Below are positions 45,882-54,164 of a stretch of DNA of 64,000 nt, piece after piece. The position numbers and the translations under genes were made by a program. Positions within the stretch are counted from its first letter, which is position 1. Each line of letters opens with the position of its first letter. A model generated the notes under the pieces. The model saw only the letters and a list, made by a program, of their open reading frames with translations. It was not told the origin of the DNA and did no database searches. Source of the DNA: Dyella sp. GSA-30 (GTDB lineage Bacteria > Pseudomonadota > Gammaproteobacteria > Xanthomonadales > Rhodanobacteraceae); NCBI RefSeq assembly GCF_027924605.1, contig NZ_AP027042.1:5185524-5249523 (forward strand). The letters run 5' to 3'.

Positions 45882-48154
45882 TGAGCGACAAACACTCCCT
45901 CGCGAACGACGGACAGTCGCGTCGCCGCTTTCTCAAGGTGCTGGCCGGCACGGCCGGCGCGCTGATCGTCGGCATTCCCCTGGTCGAGGCAGCCGATGCG
46001 CCTTTCCCGCTATCGATGCTGGGCGACACGCTGTACGGCCTGGGCGTCTATGTGCGCATCGATGCCGATGGCAAGGTCCTGATCGGCGCACGCGATCCGG
46101 ATACCGGCACCGGCGTCGCTACGGCATTGCCGCGCATCATCGCCGAAGAGCTCGATGCGGACTGGACCCAGGTCACCGTCATCGGGCTGGGCCTGGGTGT
46201 GGAAAACAGCAGCGATCAGCCGCGCTGGACCTATGGCCGCCAGATAGGCGGCACCGGCGACTCGATTCCCGCTGCATGGAACGATCTGCGCCAAGCCGGC
46301 GCGCTCGCACGCTGGCTGCTGCTGCAAGCCGCGGCTCGCCAGTGGGGCCTACCGGCTGAGCGCCTGCATACCGATAACGGCCAGGTCGTCTCGCCGGATG
46401 GTCGTCGACTCGGTTTCGGCAGCCTCGCGCAGGCCGCCGCGAAAATCGCACCGCCACAGCAGGCCGTACCGACCAAGGCACCCAATCTCTATCGACTGAT
46501 CGGTCAACCCGCCGGCGACGTGGATGCTTACGCCATGGTCACCGGCCAGGCGCAGTTCGCCATCGATCAAAATCGCAGCGATGCGCTGGTTGCCGTGTTG
46601 CTTCGCTGCCCCTGGCCCGACGGCACGCTGGACAGCTTCGATGCCACCGAAGCCAAGGCGATCAAGGGCGTCGTCGATGTCATCGCACTGAAGCCCGAAG
46701 CCAATCAACCTCTAGGTGCAACGGTGTACGCGCCTGCCGTCGCGGTGGTTGCGGAAAGCACCTGGCTCGCGCTGCAGGCGCGCGCCAAGCTCAAGGTCAG
46801 CTGGAAACCCGGCACCAGCCAGGGCGAAAACAGCGCCGCGCTTGAGCAACAAGCCACCGACCTGATCAACAACAAGGATCAGGAACCCACAGCGCGCGTG
46901 CGCGATGACGGCGACGTCGTCGCAGCAAACAAGAAGGCCGCCCGTCGCCTCGAAGCGGTCTATGTGCAGCCCTGGCTGGCGCACGCCACCGCCGAACCGA
47001 TGAACTGCATGGCGCGCATCGACAACGATCACGCCACGCTCATCGTGCCGACCCAGGCGCCGCAACGCGCATGGGCGGTAGTGCAGCGACTGACCGGGTT
47101 CAAACCCGAGCAGATCGAGATCCAGGTACCTCGCATCGGCGGCGGTTATGGTCGCCGACTGGATCACGACTACGTTGCCGAAGCGGTGATGTTGGCCAAG
47201 GCCGTCAAGAAGCCGGTGCGCCTGTTCTGGACACGCGATGACGATCTCACCCACGACTACTACCGCTCCGCCAGCGTGACAAAGATCAGCGCGGCGCTCG
47301 ATCACAAGCGGGGCATCCTGACCTGGAACCAGCGCGTTGCTTCGGCCTCGGCACTCGTTGGCCGCGGTGCGCAGGACCAGCGCCTGTGGACGTCCGAAGT
47401 CGATCCGAACCAGCTGCCCGCAGGACTCGTGCCGAACTATCGTTCCGACTGGTATGGCCTGACCTCGTCGATACCGCGTGGCCCTGCACGCGGCATGCCG
47501 CAATTGAGCAACGCGTTCGCCGTCGAGAGTTTCGTCGACGAAATGGCGCACATGCTCAAGGAAAATCCGCTCGATACCCGCCTGCGTCTGCTAGGCGAGC
47601 CGCGTGAGATTCCGCTGCAAGGCGGCGGCACGCTCGATACCGGTCGACTGATCAACGTACTCAAGCTGGTCGCCGATCGCATCGACTGGTCGCGCTGGCT
47701 GCGCACCTTCAACGGCCTTGGCATTGCCAGCTGGTACGTCAACGGCGCTTATGTCGCGCATGCCGTCGAGGCCTCGTTGCAAGGCCAGAAGCTCAATATC
47801 GAACGCGTGGTCTGCGCCGTCGACGTCGGCCGCGTGATCAATCCGATGGGCCTTGAGGGTCAGATTATCGGCGCTACCAACGATGCCTTGTCGACGGCAC
47901 TCAATCAGGCCATCACGTACAAGGACGGCCAGATTCAGCAGCGCAACTTCAAAGAGTACGCACTGGCCAGCATGGCGCAGTTGCCCGACAACATCGAAAC
48001 CATCATCGTCCCGGGCGAAGACCGTCCGCCGACGGGCGCCAGTTTCCTGGCGATGCCCACTGCCGCGCCGGCACTGGCCAACGCAGTGTTCCGCGTCAGT
48101 GCGGTGCGCGTCAGGCGGTTGCCGCTAATGAAGGAACTGCTGCGGATGCTTTGA
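45881..48154 (+). CDS. IorB-like molybdopterin-binding subunit, Tat-exported, active-site Glu replaced
   Basis: A 757-residue large subunit. A twin-arginine signal (SRRRFLKVLAGTAGALIVGIPL, from about residue 13) predicts export of the folded complex. Molybdopterin-binding blocks of the IorB type are present: GGGYGRRLDHDYVAEAV, then PRGPARG...NAFAVESFVDEMAH. At the C-terminus relatives have GGIGEPG...PPVAPALANA; here it reads TGASFLAMPTAAPALANA, so Phe722 stands where the catalytic Glu is expected. The partner small subunit gene overlaps it by one base. No cytochrome subunit gene is adjacent. Activity as a hydroxylase is doubtful. Confidence 0.88.
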   Translation: MSDKHSLANDGQSRRRFLKVLAGTAGALIVGIPLVEAADAPFPLSMLGDTLYGLGVYVRIDADGKVLIGARDPDTGTGVATALPRIIAEELDADWTQVTVIGLGLGVENSSDQPRWTYGRQIGGTGDSIPAAWNDLRQAGALARWLLLQAAARQWGLPAERLHTDNGQVVSPDGRRLGFGSLAQAAAKIAPPQQAVPTKAPNLYRLIGQPAGDVDAYAMVTGQAQFAIDQNRSDALVAVLLRCPWPDGTLDSFDATEAKAIKGVVDVIALKPEANQPLGATVYAPAVAVVAESTWLALQARAKLKVSWKPGTSQGENSAALEQQATDLINNKDQEPTARVRDDGDVVAANKKAARRLEAVYVQPWLAHATAEPMNCMARIDNDHATLIVPTQAPQRAWAVVQRLTGFKPEQIEIQVPRIGGGYGRRLDHDYVAEAVMLAKAVKKPVRLFWTRDDDLTHDYYRSASVTKISAALDHKRGILTWNQRVASASALVGRGAQDQRLWTSEVDPNQLPAGLVPNYRSDWYGLTSSIPRGPARGMPQLSNAFAVESFVDEMAHMLKENPLDTRLRLLGEPREIPLQGGGTLDTGRLINVLKLVADRIDWSRWLRTFNGLGIASWYVNGAYVAHAVEASLQGQKLNIERVVCAVDVGRVINPMGLEGQIIGATNDALSTALNQAITYKDGQIQQRNFKEYALASMAQLPDNIETIIVPGEDRPPTGASFLAMPTAAPALANAVFRVSAVRVRRLPLMKELLRML

Positions 48155-48171
48155 ACGCGGGGAATGGGGAA

Positions 48172-48202
48172 TAAAAAAAGCCGGCATAGCCGGCTTTTTT
48201 TA
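48172..48202. terminator. Bidirectional rho-independent terminator
   Basis: Seven A, then GCCGGC, loop ATA, GCCGGC and seven T. The structure is symmetric and so works on both strands. It lies between the stops of the IorB-like gene (48154) and the convergent proline-rich protein gene (48212). Confidence 0.93.
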
Positions 48203-48211
48203 TGGGGCGCC

Positions 48212-50194
48212 TCAATGAAACTGATCACTGGGCGTCACCCAGCTCGATGCGCTGGGTGCCGGTTTCGGCTTGCCGGGTTCCACCGGCGTCAGCTTGTCAT
48301 TGAGGCAACCCGGCGGGATCGGTCCGCCGGCCACACGTGCGTTGGCGCAATCGACGCCGTTATCCAGGCGCACGGGCGCTGCCGGTGCAGCCGTGCTTGC
48401 GGCGGGCTTGGGCGGCACCAGCGGGTTGGCGGGTGCGAGCTTCATCCTTTCGTACACCTTGTCGTCGACCGGCTTGGGCGGCGGGTCGCCGCTACCGCAG
48501 CCAAACAGCGACATCGGGAACAGTGGCATGACCACGCATTCCACGCGCACACCCGGCGCCAGGTGGAACGTGTGGCGGACGGTAGTTTTTTCCACCGCAT
48601 GGCGCAAAGCGGTGTCGATCGAGCTTTCGCCTTCAGGTGTCCAGTCCTTGTCGAAGCGCGTGGACTGGTAACCGAGGTTCGGTGTGCCATGCGACATGAC
48701 GTTGGTGTCGCCATGCGGCTTCAACTGGATGTAATGACCGATCACGCCTTCGTTGCTGTTGCCGGGACTGCCGGGCGTGCCCTGTCCCTTCCCTTCACTG
48801 CTGAAGGCGCCCTGGTTATTGCCGTTGCCATGCACGGGAAGATTGAGATTCAGTCCGCGCTTGCCGTTGCTCGGCGACGATGCGCTTTCCGCAGCAGCCT
48901 GCCCCGGCGATGCCGCATCGCTGCCCTGCGGCGTGGCATTGGGTGCGGTACTGACATCGTTGCCGCGGGATGACTCGGACGTGCTTGCCTGCGTCGTCGG
49001 CGAGGTGGCCGCCTTCGAACTCTCCGCCGCTTTCTGATCGGCCGCGCTGCTGGGCGCTTCGCTCTTTGCCGGCGCTTCTGCGGGTGTCGGTGCCAGGCTG
49101 ATTTGCGGACGCTCCACCGCGGGCTTGTCGATAGCGACGGCCTTGGTCGGTGTCTGCATCGGGGGTGCCTGCGGTCGCTCCAGGCTTGGTTTGGCCTGAT
49201 CCGGTAACGGAACTGCTTCGAGCTCCGCCTCGGCCACGCGAATGGACGGCGACTGCACCTGCGGTTGTTCCCGCGCCACGGTGACCGGCTTGCTGGTGCT
49301 GTCAGACGCTTGCAGGTTCACGGTCGGCGCCGGCTGCGCAGGCAGCGGGATATCCGCCATCTCGGGCACCGGCGGCGCGGCCGGCGTTTGCGCGCGCTCT
49401 ACTTGGCTGATGCTCGGTGGCACCGGTTTGGCGACCGCGTTCTCCACCGCGATCGAAGGGGGCGTCACCGCCGGTGCCGATTGGGGTGGTACTTCGGGCA
49501 TGGCAACCGAGGGTGGCGTCAGCAAGGGCTGATTGCCTTCCGCCTGCGCCTTGCGCACCGGTTCGGGCTGAAACTTGGGCGGCACCGGTGGCGCAGTGGG
49601 TGGCGTTTCCAGCGACACCTGCGGTGGCGGCGTGTCGACCTTGATCGGCTGCAGTACCGGCGTCGGTGCGGGCTTGGGCAAGGTCACCGGTGGCAAGGGC
49701 GCGGCCACGACCTGCGGCTTGGGCGCACTGGGCTTGTCGGCGGCAATGCTCGGCGTCTCCAGTGCCGGTACGGGCACCGGCCTGGGCTCGGCGTTTGCGC
49801 TTGCCGACGCAACGCTTGAGCGCTTGTCGATGAGCTTGGTGCCCGGCCTGCCTTTGTGCGGTGGACCGATTTCCTTCGGCGGCGTACCGCGCACCGGCGG
49901 AGGGGGCGGCGGAGGCGGCTCGGGCTCCTGTTTGGGGATCAGGCGTACCTGCAGCGCATTGTTGTCCGATTCCTGCGGCTCGATCGGATCGTACGCCGGC
50001 CCCAGGATCACGCCGACCATAAAAGCCAGATGCACGAACAGCGCGCCAAACAGGGCCGCAATCCGCAGCCAGCGTTGACTTGGTTTTTCCTGCCGCCGAC
50101 GCCGATAGACGGACGCACCCTCGGCTGCCTCACGCGGTGAAGGCAGCGCAATACGGGCAAGACTGGAATTTTTGTCAGGGGGCGTCGCGGACAT
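48212..50194 (-). CDS. Proline-rich membrane-anchored protein with four-cysteine C-terminal domain (long paralog)
   Basis: A 660-residue protein of unknown function. A basic head (about 40 residues) precedes one membrane helix (LRIAALFGALFVHLAFMVGVIL, about 43-65). Then come ALQVRLIP and a 400-residue Pro/Ala/Ser-rich linker like that of TonB. A C-terminal domain follows, with TRFDKDWTPEGESS, AVEKTT, FGCGSGDPPPKP, RMKLAPANPL and cysteines at 553, 566, 616 and 630. The shorter neighbour shares all these elements. The TonB C-terminal fold is not recognisable. It lies 30 bases after the neighbour's stop, so both are probably one transcript. Long linkers suggest a reach across the periplasm. Confidence 0.82.
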   Translation of the reverse strand: MSATPPDKNSSLARIALPSPREAAEGASVYRRRRQEKPSQRWLRIAALFGALFVHLAFMVGVILGPAYDPIEPQESDNNALQVRLIPKQEPEPPPPPPPPVRGTPPKEIGPPHKGRPGTKLIDKRSSVASASANAEPRPVPVPALETPSIAADKPSAPKPQVVAAPLPPVTLPKPAPTPVLQPIKVDTPPPQVSLETPPTAPPVPPKFQPEPVRKAQAEGNQPLLTPPSVAMPEVPPQSAPAVTPPSIAVENAVAKPVPPSISQVERAQTPAAPPVPEMADIPLPAQPAPTVNLQASDSTSKPVTVAREQPQVQSPSIRVAEAELEAVPLPDQAKPSLERPQAPPMQTPTKAVAIDKPAVERPQISLAPTPAEAPAKSEAPSSAADQKAAESSKAATSPTTQASTSESSRGNDVSTAPNATPQGSDAASPGQAAAESASSPSNGKRGLNLNLPVHGNGNNQGAFSSEGKGQGTPGSPGNSNEGVIGHYIQLKPHGDTNVMSHGTPNLGYQSTRFDKDWTPEGESSIDTALRHAVEKTTVRHTFHLAPGVRVECVVMPLFPMSLFGCGSGDPPPKPVDDKVYERMKLAPANPLVPPKPAASTAAPAAPVRLDNGVDCANARVAGGPIPPGCLNDKLTPVEPGKPKPAPSASSWVTPSDQFH

Positions 50195-50224
50195 CCGGTT
50201 AGTGTACCGGGCCGGACGCTTCGA

Positions 50225-51142
50225 TCACTTCTGTCTGTCGTCTTCCGGCGCATGCGGCGTGCGTTCTCGCAGTTCCGCATCGACGGAGCGCGTGGGCGTA
50301 TCGATCGGGCAGCCCTGCGGCAAGGCCTTGCCGGCGCGATAAATGGCGATGCACTCGCTTTCGCTGGGTGGCTTGGGCGCATCGGGTACATCGGCCAGCG
50401 GGCTGGCCGGCGCCATGCTCAGGCGTTCGTCGCCGCCCTTGGCCGATGGCTTGGGCGGCGGATCCTGGCAACCGGTCAGGAAGGTGCATTTGAGATGGAT
50501 ACCTCCCGGCAGACGCACATCGTGTGGCTTGGTGACCTTCTCCACCACATTGCGCACGGCAGTCCCACCCAGCGACTCGTTAGCCGGCGGGAAGTATTTG
50601 TCGAAATGCGTGTTCTGCACCTTGACCGGGTTGTTGTGCTCCATCACCTGGGTATCGCCTTCGGGCCTGCGTTGCACGTACTCGGGTGCGGGCGCGGTAC
50701 TGGCCACGGCGGGCGCGAGGATGGGCTGACCGTTCTTATCGAAAAGCGCCACCGTCGGCTTGGGTGCTGACTCTGGCGCCGGGGCTGGTGGCGTCGGCAT
50801 ACTGACCGTCATCGCATTTTTCGCCGGCGGCTCACGCACCGGTGTCGGGCGTACGACACGAGGCATTGCTGTCTGGGGCGGCGACTGTAACGCCGGTGGT
50901 ACAGGCAGATCAGGCAAGGCCGGCGGATGCGTGACCGGAATCAGCCGTACCTGCAAGGCATCATCGACGACAACCCGCTGTACCTGGCGCGACGTACGCA
51001 CCTGCAACTCATGCCAGGTAAAGGCCGCAAAGATCAGATGCAGCAGGAGCACCACTGCCAACGCCCACCACAAGCCTCGACGATCGCGCACAGGCTCGCG
51101 CCAGCGCATCTGGCGCAGCAGTTCGCGGCTGGAGGCATCCAA
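50225..51142 (-). CDS. Proline-rich membrane-anchored protein with four-cysteine C-terminal domain (short paralog)
   Basis: A 305-residue paralog of the next gene. One membrane helix (LWWALAVVLLLHLIFAAF, about 24-41) is followed by ALQVRLIP, a shorter Pro-rich linker and the shared C-terminal domain: THFDKYFPPANES, VVEKVTKP, TGCQDPPPKP, RLSMAPASPL, with cysteines at 219, 225, 264 and 278. The last two are 14 residues apart, as in the long paralog. The start is unclear: TTG at 51142 is the only standard start, but the frame stays open for about 135 bases upstream without ATG, GTG or TTG. No function is known to me. Confidence 0.78.
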   Translation of the reverse strand: MDASSRELLRQMRWREPVRDRRGLWWALAVVLLLHLIFAAFTWHELQVRTSRQVQRVVVDDALQVRLIPVTHPPALPDLPVPPALQSPPQTAMPRVVRPTPVREPPAKNAMTVSMPTPPAPAPESAPKPTVALFDKNGQPILAPAVASTAPAPEYVQRRPEGDTQVMEHNNPVKVQNTHFDKYFPPANESLGGTAVRNVVEKVTKPHDVRLPGGIHLKCTFLTGCQDPPPKPSAKGGDERLSMAPASPLADVPDAPKPPSESECIAIYRAGKALPQGCPIDTPTRSVDAELRERTPHAPEDDRQK

Positions 51143-51508
51143 CGGTGCCAGCCCGCGAGAACGCTCGTCTTCTATCCAGCGGTGGTGTTCGACCTGCGGC
51201 GATGATTCGATGGGACAGCCCTGAGTGCTTTGCTTGGTAAGTGGCGCGGCAACGGCGAAGTGTGAACGCCGATTTCACACAGACCGACAACGCTTCAATC
51301 GGTTCCCCTACGCCGCAATGCAGCTTGACCTAGGCCCCCAACCGCTCAAGTCTAAGCGAACGGTGCCAGGCACCGTACCCCGCCATGACCGCCCCCGCGT
51401 CCGACACGGTGGACGACCATGACGGCCCCGTCAGCCGCAACGCGGCGCGTGCGGTGCCGCTCATGCCGGCCGTTACGCATGCGTCGCCTCTGCCAGAGGA
51501 GGGACGTC
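51143..51508. other. Divergent intergenic region between the proline-rich pair and EF-G2-like gene
   Basis: A 366-base stretch holding the promoters of both sides. Short open frames on either strand look random. A TTGACC (51326-51331) could be a -35 element for the GTPase gene, but no good -10 was fixed. The upstream extension of the short paralog's frame covers about 51143-51277. Confidence 0.4.
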
Positions 51509-53548
51509 GTGTCGTACAACACGGAAAACATCCGCAACATAGCGCTCACCGGCCATGCCGGCTCGGGCAAGACCACGCTGTTCGAAGCCTTGCTGCACGC
51601 CGGTGGCGTAATTCAGGCACAAGGATCGATCGAACGCGGAACCACCCAATCGGATACCGACGCACAGGAAAAAGCGCGCGGCCATTCCATCGACAGCTGC
51701 ATTGCATCGATCGACCGTAACGGCTGTCACATCAACCTGATCGACACTGCCGGCTACGCGGACTTTCGCGGCGGCACGCTCTCTGCCTTCGCCGCCGTCG
51801 AAACCGTCGCCGTCGTCGTCAATGCCGTCAACGGCATCGAGCACGGCACACGCCGCATGATGGAGCATGCACGCGTACGCGGCCTTGCCCGCATGTTGAT
51901 CGTCAACAAGATCGATTTCGACGGTGCGCGACTGGAGGCGCTGGTCAATGCGTTGCGCGAGGAATTCGGCAGCGAATGCCTGCCGATCAACCTGCCCGCC
52001 CTTGGCGGCAAACAGGTGCTCGATTGTTTTTTCCATCGCAAGGGCAGCACCGATTTCTCTTCGCTGGCCCAGGCGCATCAGCAGATCCTGGACCAGGTAG
52101 TCGAGATCAACGAGGCGACCATGGGCGCCTATCTCGATGCGGGTGAAGACGCATTGACGCCCGAGCAACTGCACGACGCCTTCGAACAATGCCTGCGCGA
52201 AGGGCACCTGGTACCGATCTGCTTCGTCTCGTCGCGCAACGGCGCGGGCGTGGCCGAGCTGCTCGACATCATGCAACGCCTGCTGCCCAACCCGTTCGAG
52301 GGCAATCCCCCGCCCTTCCTCGGCGACGACGGCAAACCGATCGAGATCGCGACCGATCCGAATCGGCACGTCGTGGCCGATGTATTCAAGATCATCAACG
52401 ATCCATTCGTCGGCAAGCTGGGGATTTTCCGTGTGTGGCAAGGCACGATCCGCCGCGACACGCAGCTACTGGTCGACGATGGACGCAAGCCGTTCAAGGT
52501 CGGCCATTTGTTTCGATTGCGCGGCAAGGGGCATGAGGAAATCGACGTAGCAATCCCCGGCGACATCGCGGCAGTCGCCAAGGTGGAGGAGATTCACTTC
52601 GATGCTGTGCTGCATGACTCGCATGACGAGGACCGCATCCGGCTCGCACCGCTGGCCTTTCCACAACCCATGTACGGCCTGGCGTTGGAGCCCAAGCACA
52701 AGGGCCAGGAACAGAAACTATCGCAGGCGCTGCTTCGCCTGTCCGAAGAAGATCCCTGCCTGCATACCGAGCATCACAAGGAACTCAACGAAACCGTCGT
52801 GCTCGGGCTTTCCGACCTGCATCTACGCATCACGCTCGATCGGATGAAAGACCGCTACGGTGTCGAAGTCGCCACGCACCCGCCGCGCATCGCCTATCGC
52901 GAAACGATCGCCGCGCAGGCGGAAGGTCATCATCGGCACAAGAAACAGACCGGCGGCGCCGGTCAGTTCGGCGAGGTATTCCTGCGCGTGGAGCCGCTCG
53001 AACGAGGCCGCGGCTTCGAATTCGTCGACGCGGTAAAAGGCGGCGTGATCCCGGGGCAATTCCTGCCCGCCATCGAGAAAGGTGTGCGTCAGGCCATGGA
53101 GCACGGCGCGATTGCCGGCTATCCGCTACAAGACCTACGAGTCACCGTGTACGACGGCAAATATCATCCGGTCGACTCGAAAGAAGTGGCTTTCATCAGC
53201 GCCGGCAAAAAAGCCTTTCTCGACGCCGTAGGCAAGGCACGCCCGATCGTGCTGGAGCCGATCGTCGACGTCGAAGTATCGATCCCCCAGGCCAACGTCG
53301 GCGACGTGACCGGCGGTCTCGCTGGCAAGCGGGCGCGCATCATGGGTACCGATGCACTGCGTGGAGACGAGTTGGTCATCAAGGCGCAGGCACCGCTGGC
53401 TGAGTTGATCGATTATCCCACCGAGCTGAAAGCCATGACGGGCGGACGAGGACGCTACAGTCTGGACCTGAGTCACTACGAGCCAGTGCCGCCACCTGTG
53501 CAGAAGCAGCTCACTGAGTCGTGGAAGCCGCATCACGAGGACGAATGA
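51509..53548 (+). CDS. Elongation factor G-like GTPase (EF-G2 type)
   Basis: A 679-residue translational GTPase. The P-loop is GHAGSGKT at residues 15-22. The G3 motif is DTAGYADF starting at Asp79, where true EF-G has DTPGHVDF, so the catalytic His is Tyr83. G4 is NKID. Domains II to V are complete (ELNETVVLGLSDLHLRI, GGVIPGQFLPAIEKGV, SIPQANVGDVTGGLAGKRARIMG). These traits match EF-G2-type proteins rather than the main FusA; their role in translation is not settled. Start is GTG at 51509, with AGAGGAGGGA just upstream, which the longer frame from 51419 lacks. Confidence 0.88.
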   Translation: MSYNTENIRNIALTGHAGSGKTTLFEALLHAGGVIQAQGSIERGTTQSDTDAQEKARGHSIDSCIASIDRNGCHINLIDTAGYADFRGGTLSAFAAVETVAVVVNAVNGIEHGTRRMMEHARVRGLARMLIVNKIDFDGARLEALVNALREEFGSECLPINLPALGGKQVLDCFFHRKGSTDFSSLAQAHQQILDQVVEINEATMGAYLDAGEDALTPEQLHDAFEQCLREGHLVPICFVSSRNGAGVAELLDIMQRLLPNPFEGNPPPFLGDDGKPIEIATDPNRHVVADVFKIINDPFVGKLGIFRVWQGTIRRDTQLLVDDGRKPFKVGHLFRLRGKGHEEIDVAIPGDIAAVAKVEEIHFDAVLHDSHDEDRIRLAPLAFPQPMYGLALEPKHKGQEQKLSQALLRLSEEDPCLHTEHHKELNETVVLGLSDLHLRITLDRMKDRYGVEVATHPPRIAYRETIAAQAEGHHRHKKQTGGAGQFGEVFLRVEPLERGRGFEFVDAVKGGVIPGQFLPAIEKGVRQAMEHGAIAGYPLQDLRVTVYDGKYHPVDSKEVAFISAGKKAFLDAVGKARPIVLEPIVDVEVSIPQANVGDVTGGLAGKRARIMGTDALRGDELVIKAQAPLAELIDYPTELKAMTGGRGRYSLDLSHYEPVPPPVQKQLTESWKPHHEDE

Positions 53549-53613
53549 GTTCAAGCCAGGTCACGCCTGCTAAGAGCAACGCTGCTCTGTCGGAGATATC
53601 ACCGCAAGCACCC
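53549..53613 (+). other. Short gap after the EF-G2-like gene
   Basis: These 65 bases between the stop codon and the BIME-like repeat show no gene and no clear hairpin. They form the left edge of the repeat-filled island up to 54164. Confidence 0.4.
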
Positions 53614-53755
53614 AGCCCCCTCACCCCAACCCTCTCCCCCGGCGAAGCCAGGGGAGAGGGAGCAAGGTGCGCAAAGCAAAGAAACACTGAGGCCCCCTCA
53701 GTCAGTCCCCTCTCCCCTAGCTTCGCCGGGGGAGAGGGGTAGGGTGAGGGGGGCT
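53614..53755. repeat. BIME-like double hairpin repeat, copy 3 of 3
   Basis: Two inverted GC-rich hairpins, as at 3327-3459 and 30799-30934, with CCCCTCACCCC and GGGTGAGGGG ends. This copy lies downstream of the EF-G2-like gene and is part of a 616-base region without genes. Confidence 0.85.
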
Positions 53756-53899
53756 TTAAGTCCTCAGGGCGATGACGCCTCGCGCACAAATCCGGCGCAC
53801 CTCAGAAGCGCCAGAAGTGTCCCCTATCGGTTCGAGTAGACGGCACGAACGGTTTTATCTCTCAATGCTGCTCAGAGCCTTGGCTCTAAAGGCCATTTC

Positions 53900-54012
53900 C
53901 TCTTTGGTTACTTTCTCTTTACTCCGGACCTAAAGGTCCTCCGCCCTCCGGGCCGGCTTCGCCGTTCGCATGCGCTACGCGCAAGCGTGGGCCAGCAAAG
54001 AGAAAGTGACTC
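53900..54012. repeat. Inverted-repeat element with GTTACTTTCTCTTT arms
   Basis: GTTACTTTCTCTTT (53907-53920) faces AAAGAGAAAGTGAC (53997-54010), 13 of 14 bases pairing. The 76 bases between them contain smaller dyads such as CCGGACCTAAAGGTCC. No transposase is present. It may be a small non-autonomous element or a structured RNA. Confidence 0.55.
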
Positions 54013-54100
54013 GGACGCCGGCAGGCGTTCGAAACGCCCGCTGCGTAAGCGGCCAGGTCGCCCGAACACTCAGGCAAGAACGAGGCCGCCAAGCCACTGG

Positions 54101-54120
54101 ATTCCGGCCTACGCCGGAAT
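54101..54120. repeat. Short palindromic repeat, ATTCCGGC type
   Basis: ATTCCGGC, loop CTAC, GCCGGAAT is a perfect 8-base stem. A degraded relative is at 9664-9687. Short CCGGAATGACG repeats of this kind are common between genes in related bacteria. Confidence 0.7.
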
Positions 54121-54164
54121 GACGAGAGGGATAGGTAGCGATGAGAGAAATGTTGTGAAACTTC

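Noticed and set aside
53549-54164. Insertion sequence or prophage remnant in the repeat island
   Set aside because: No transposase, integrase or phage-like frame is present, and no direct target-site repeats were found around the elements.
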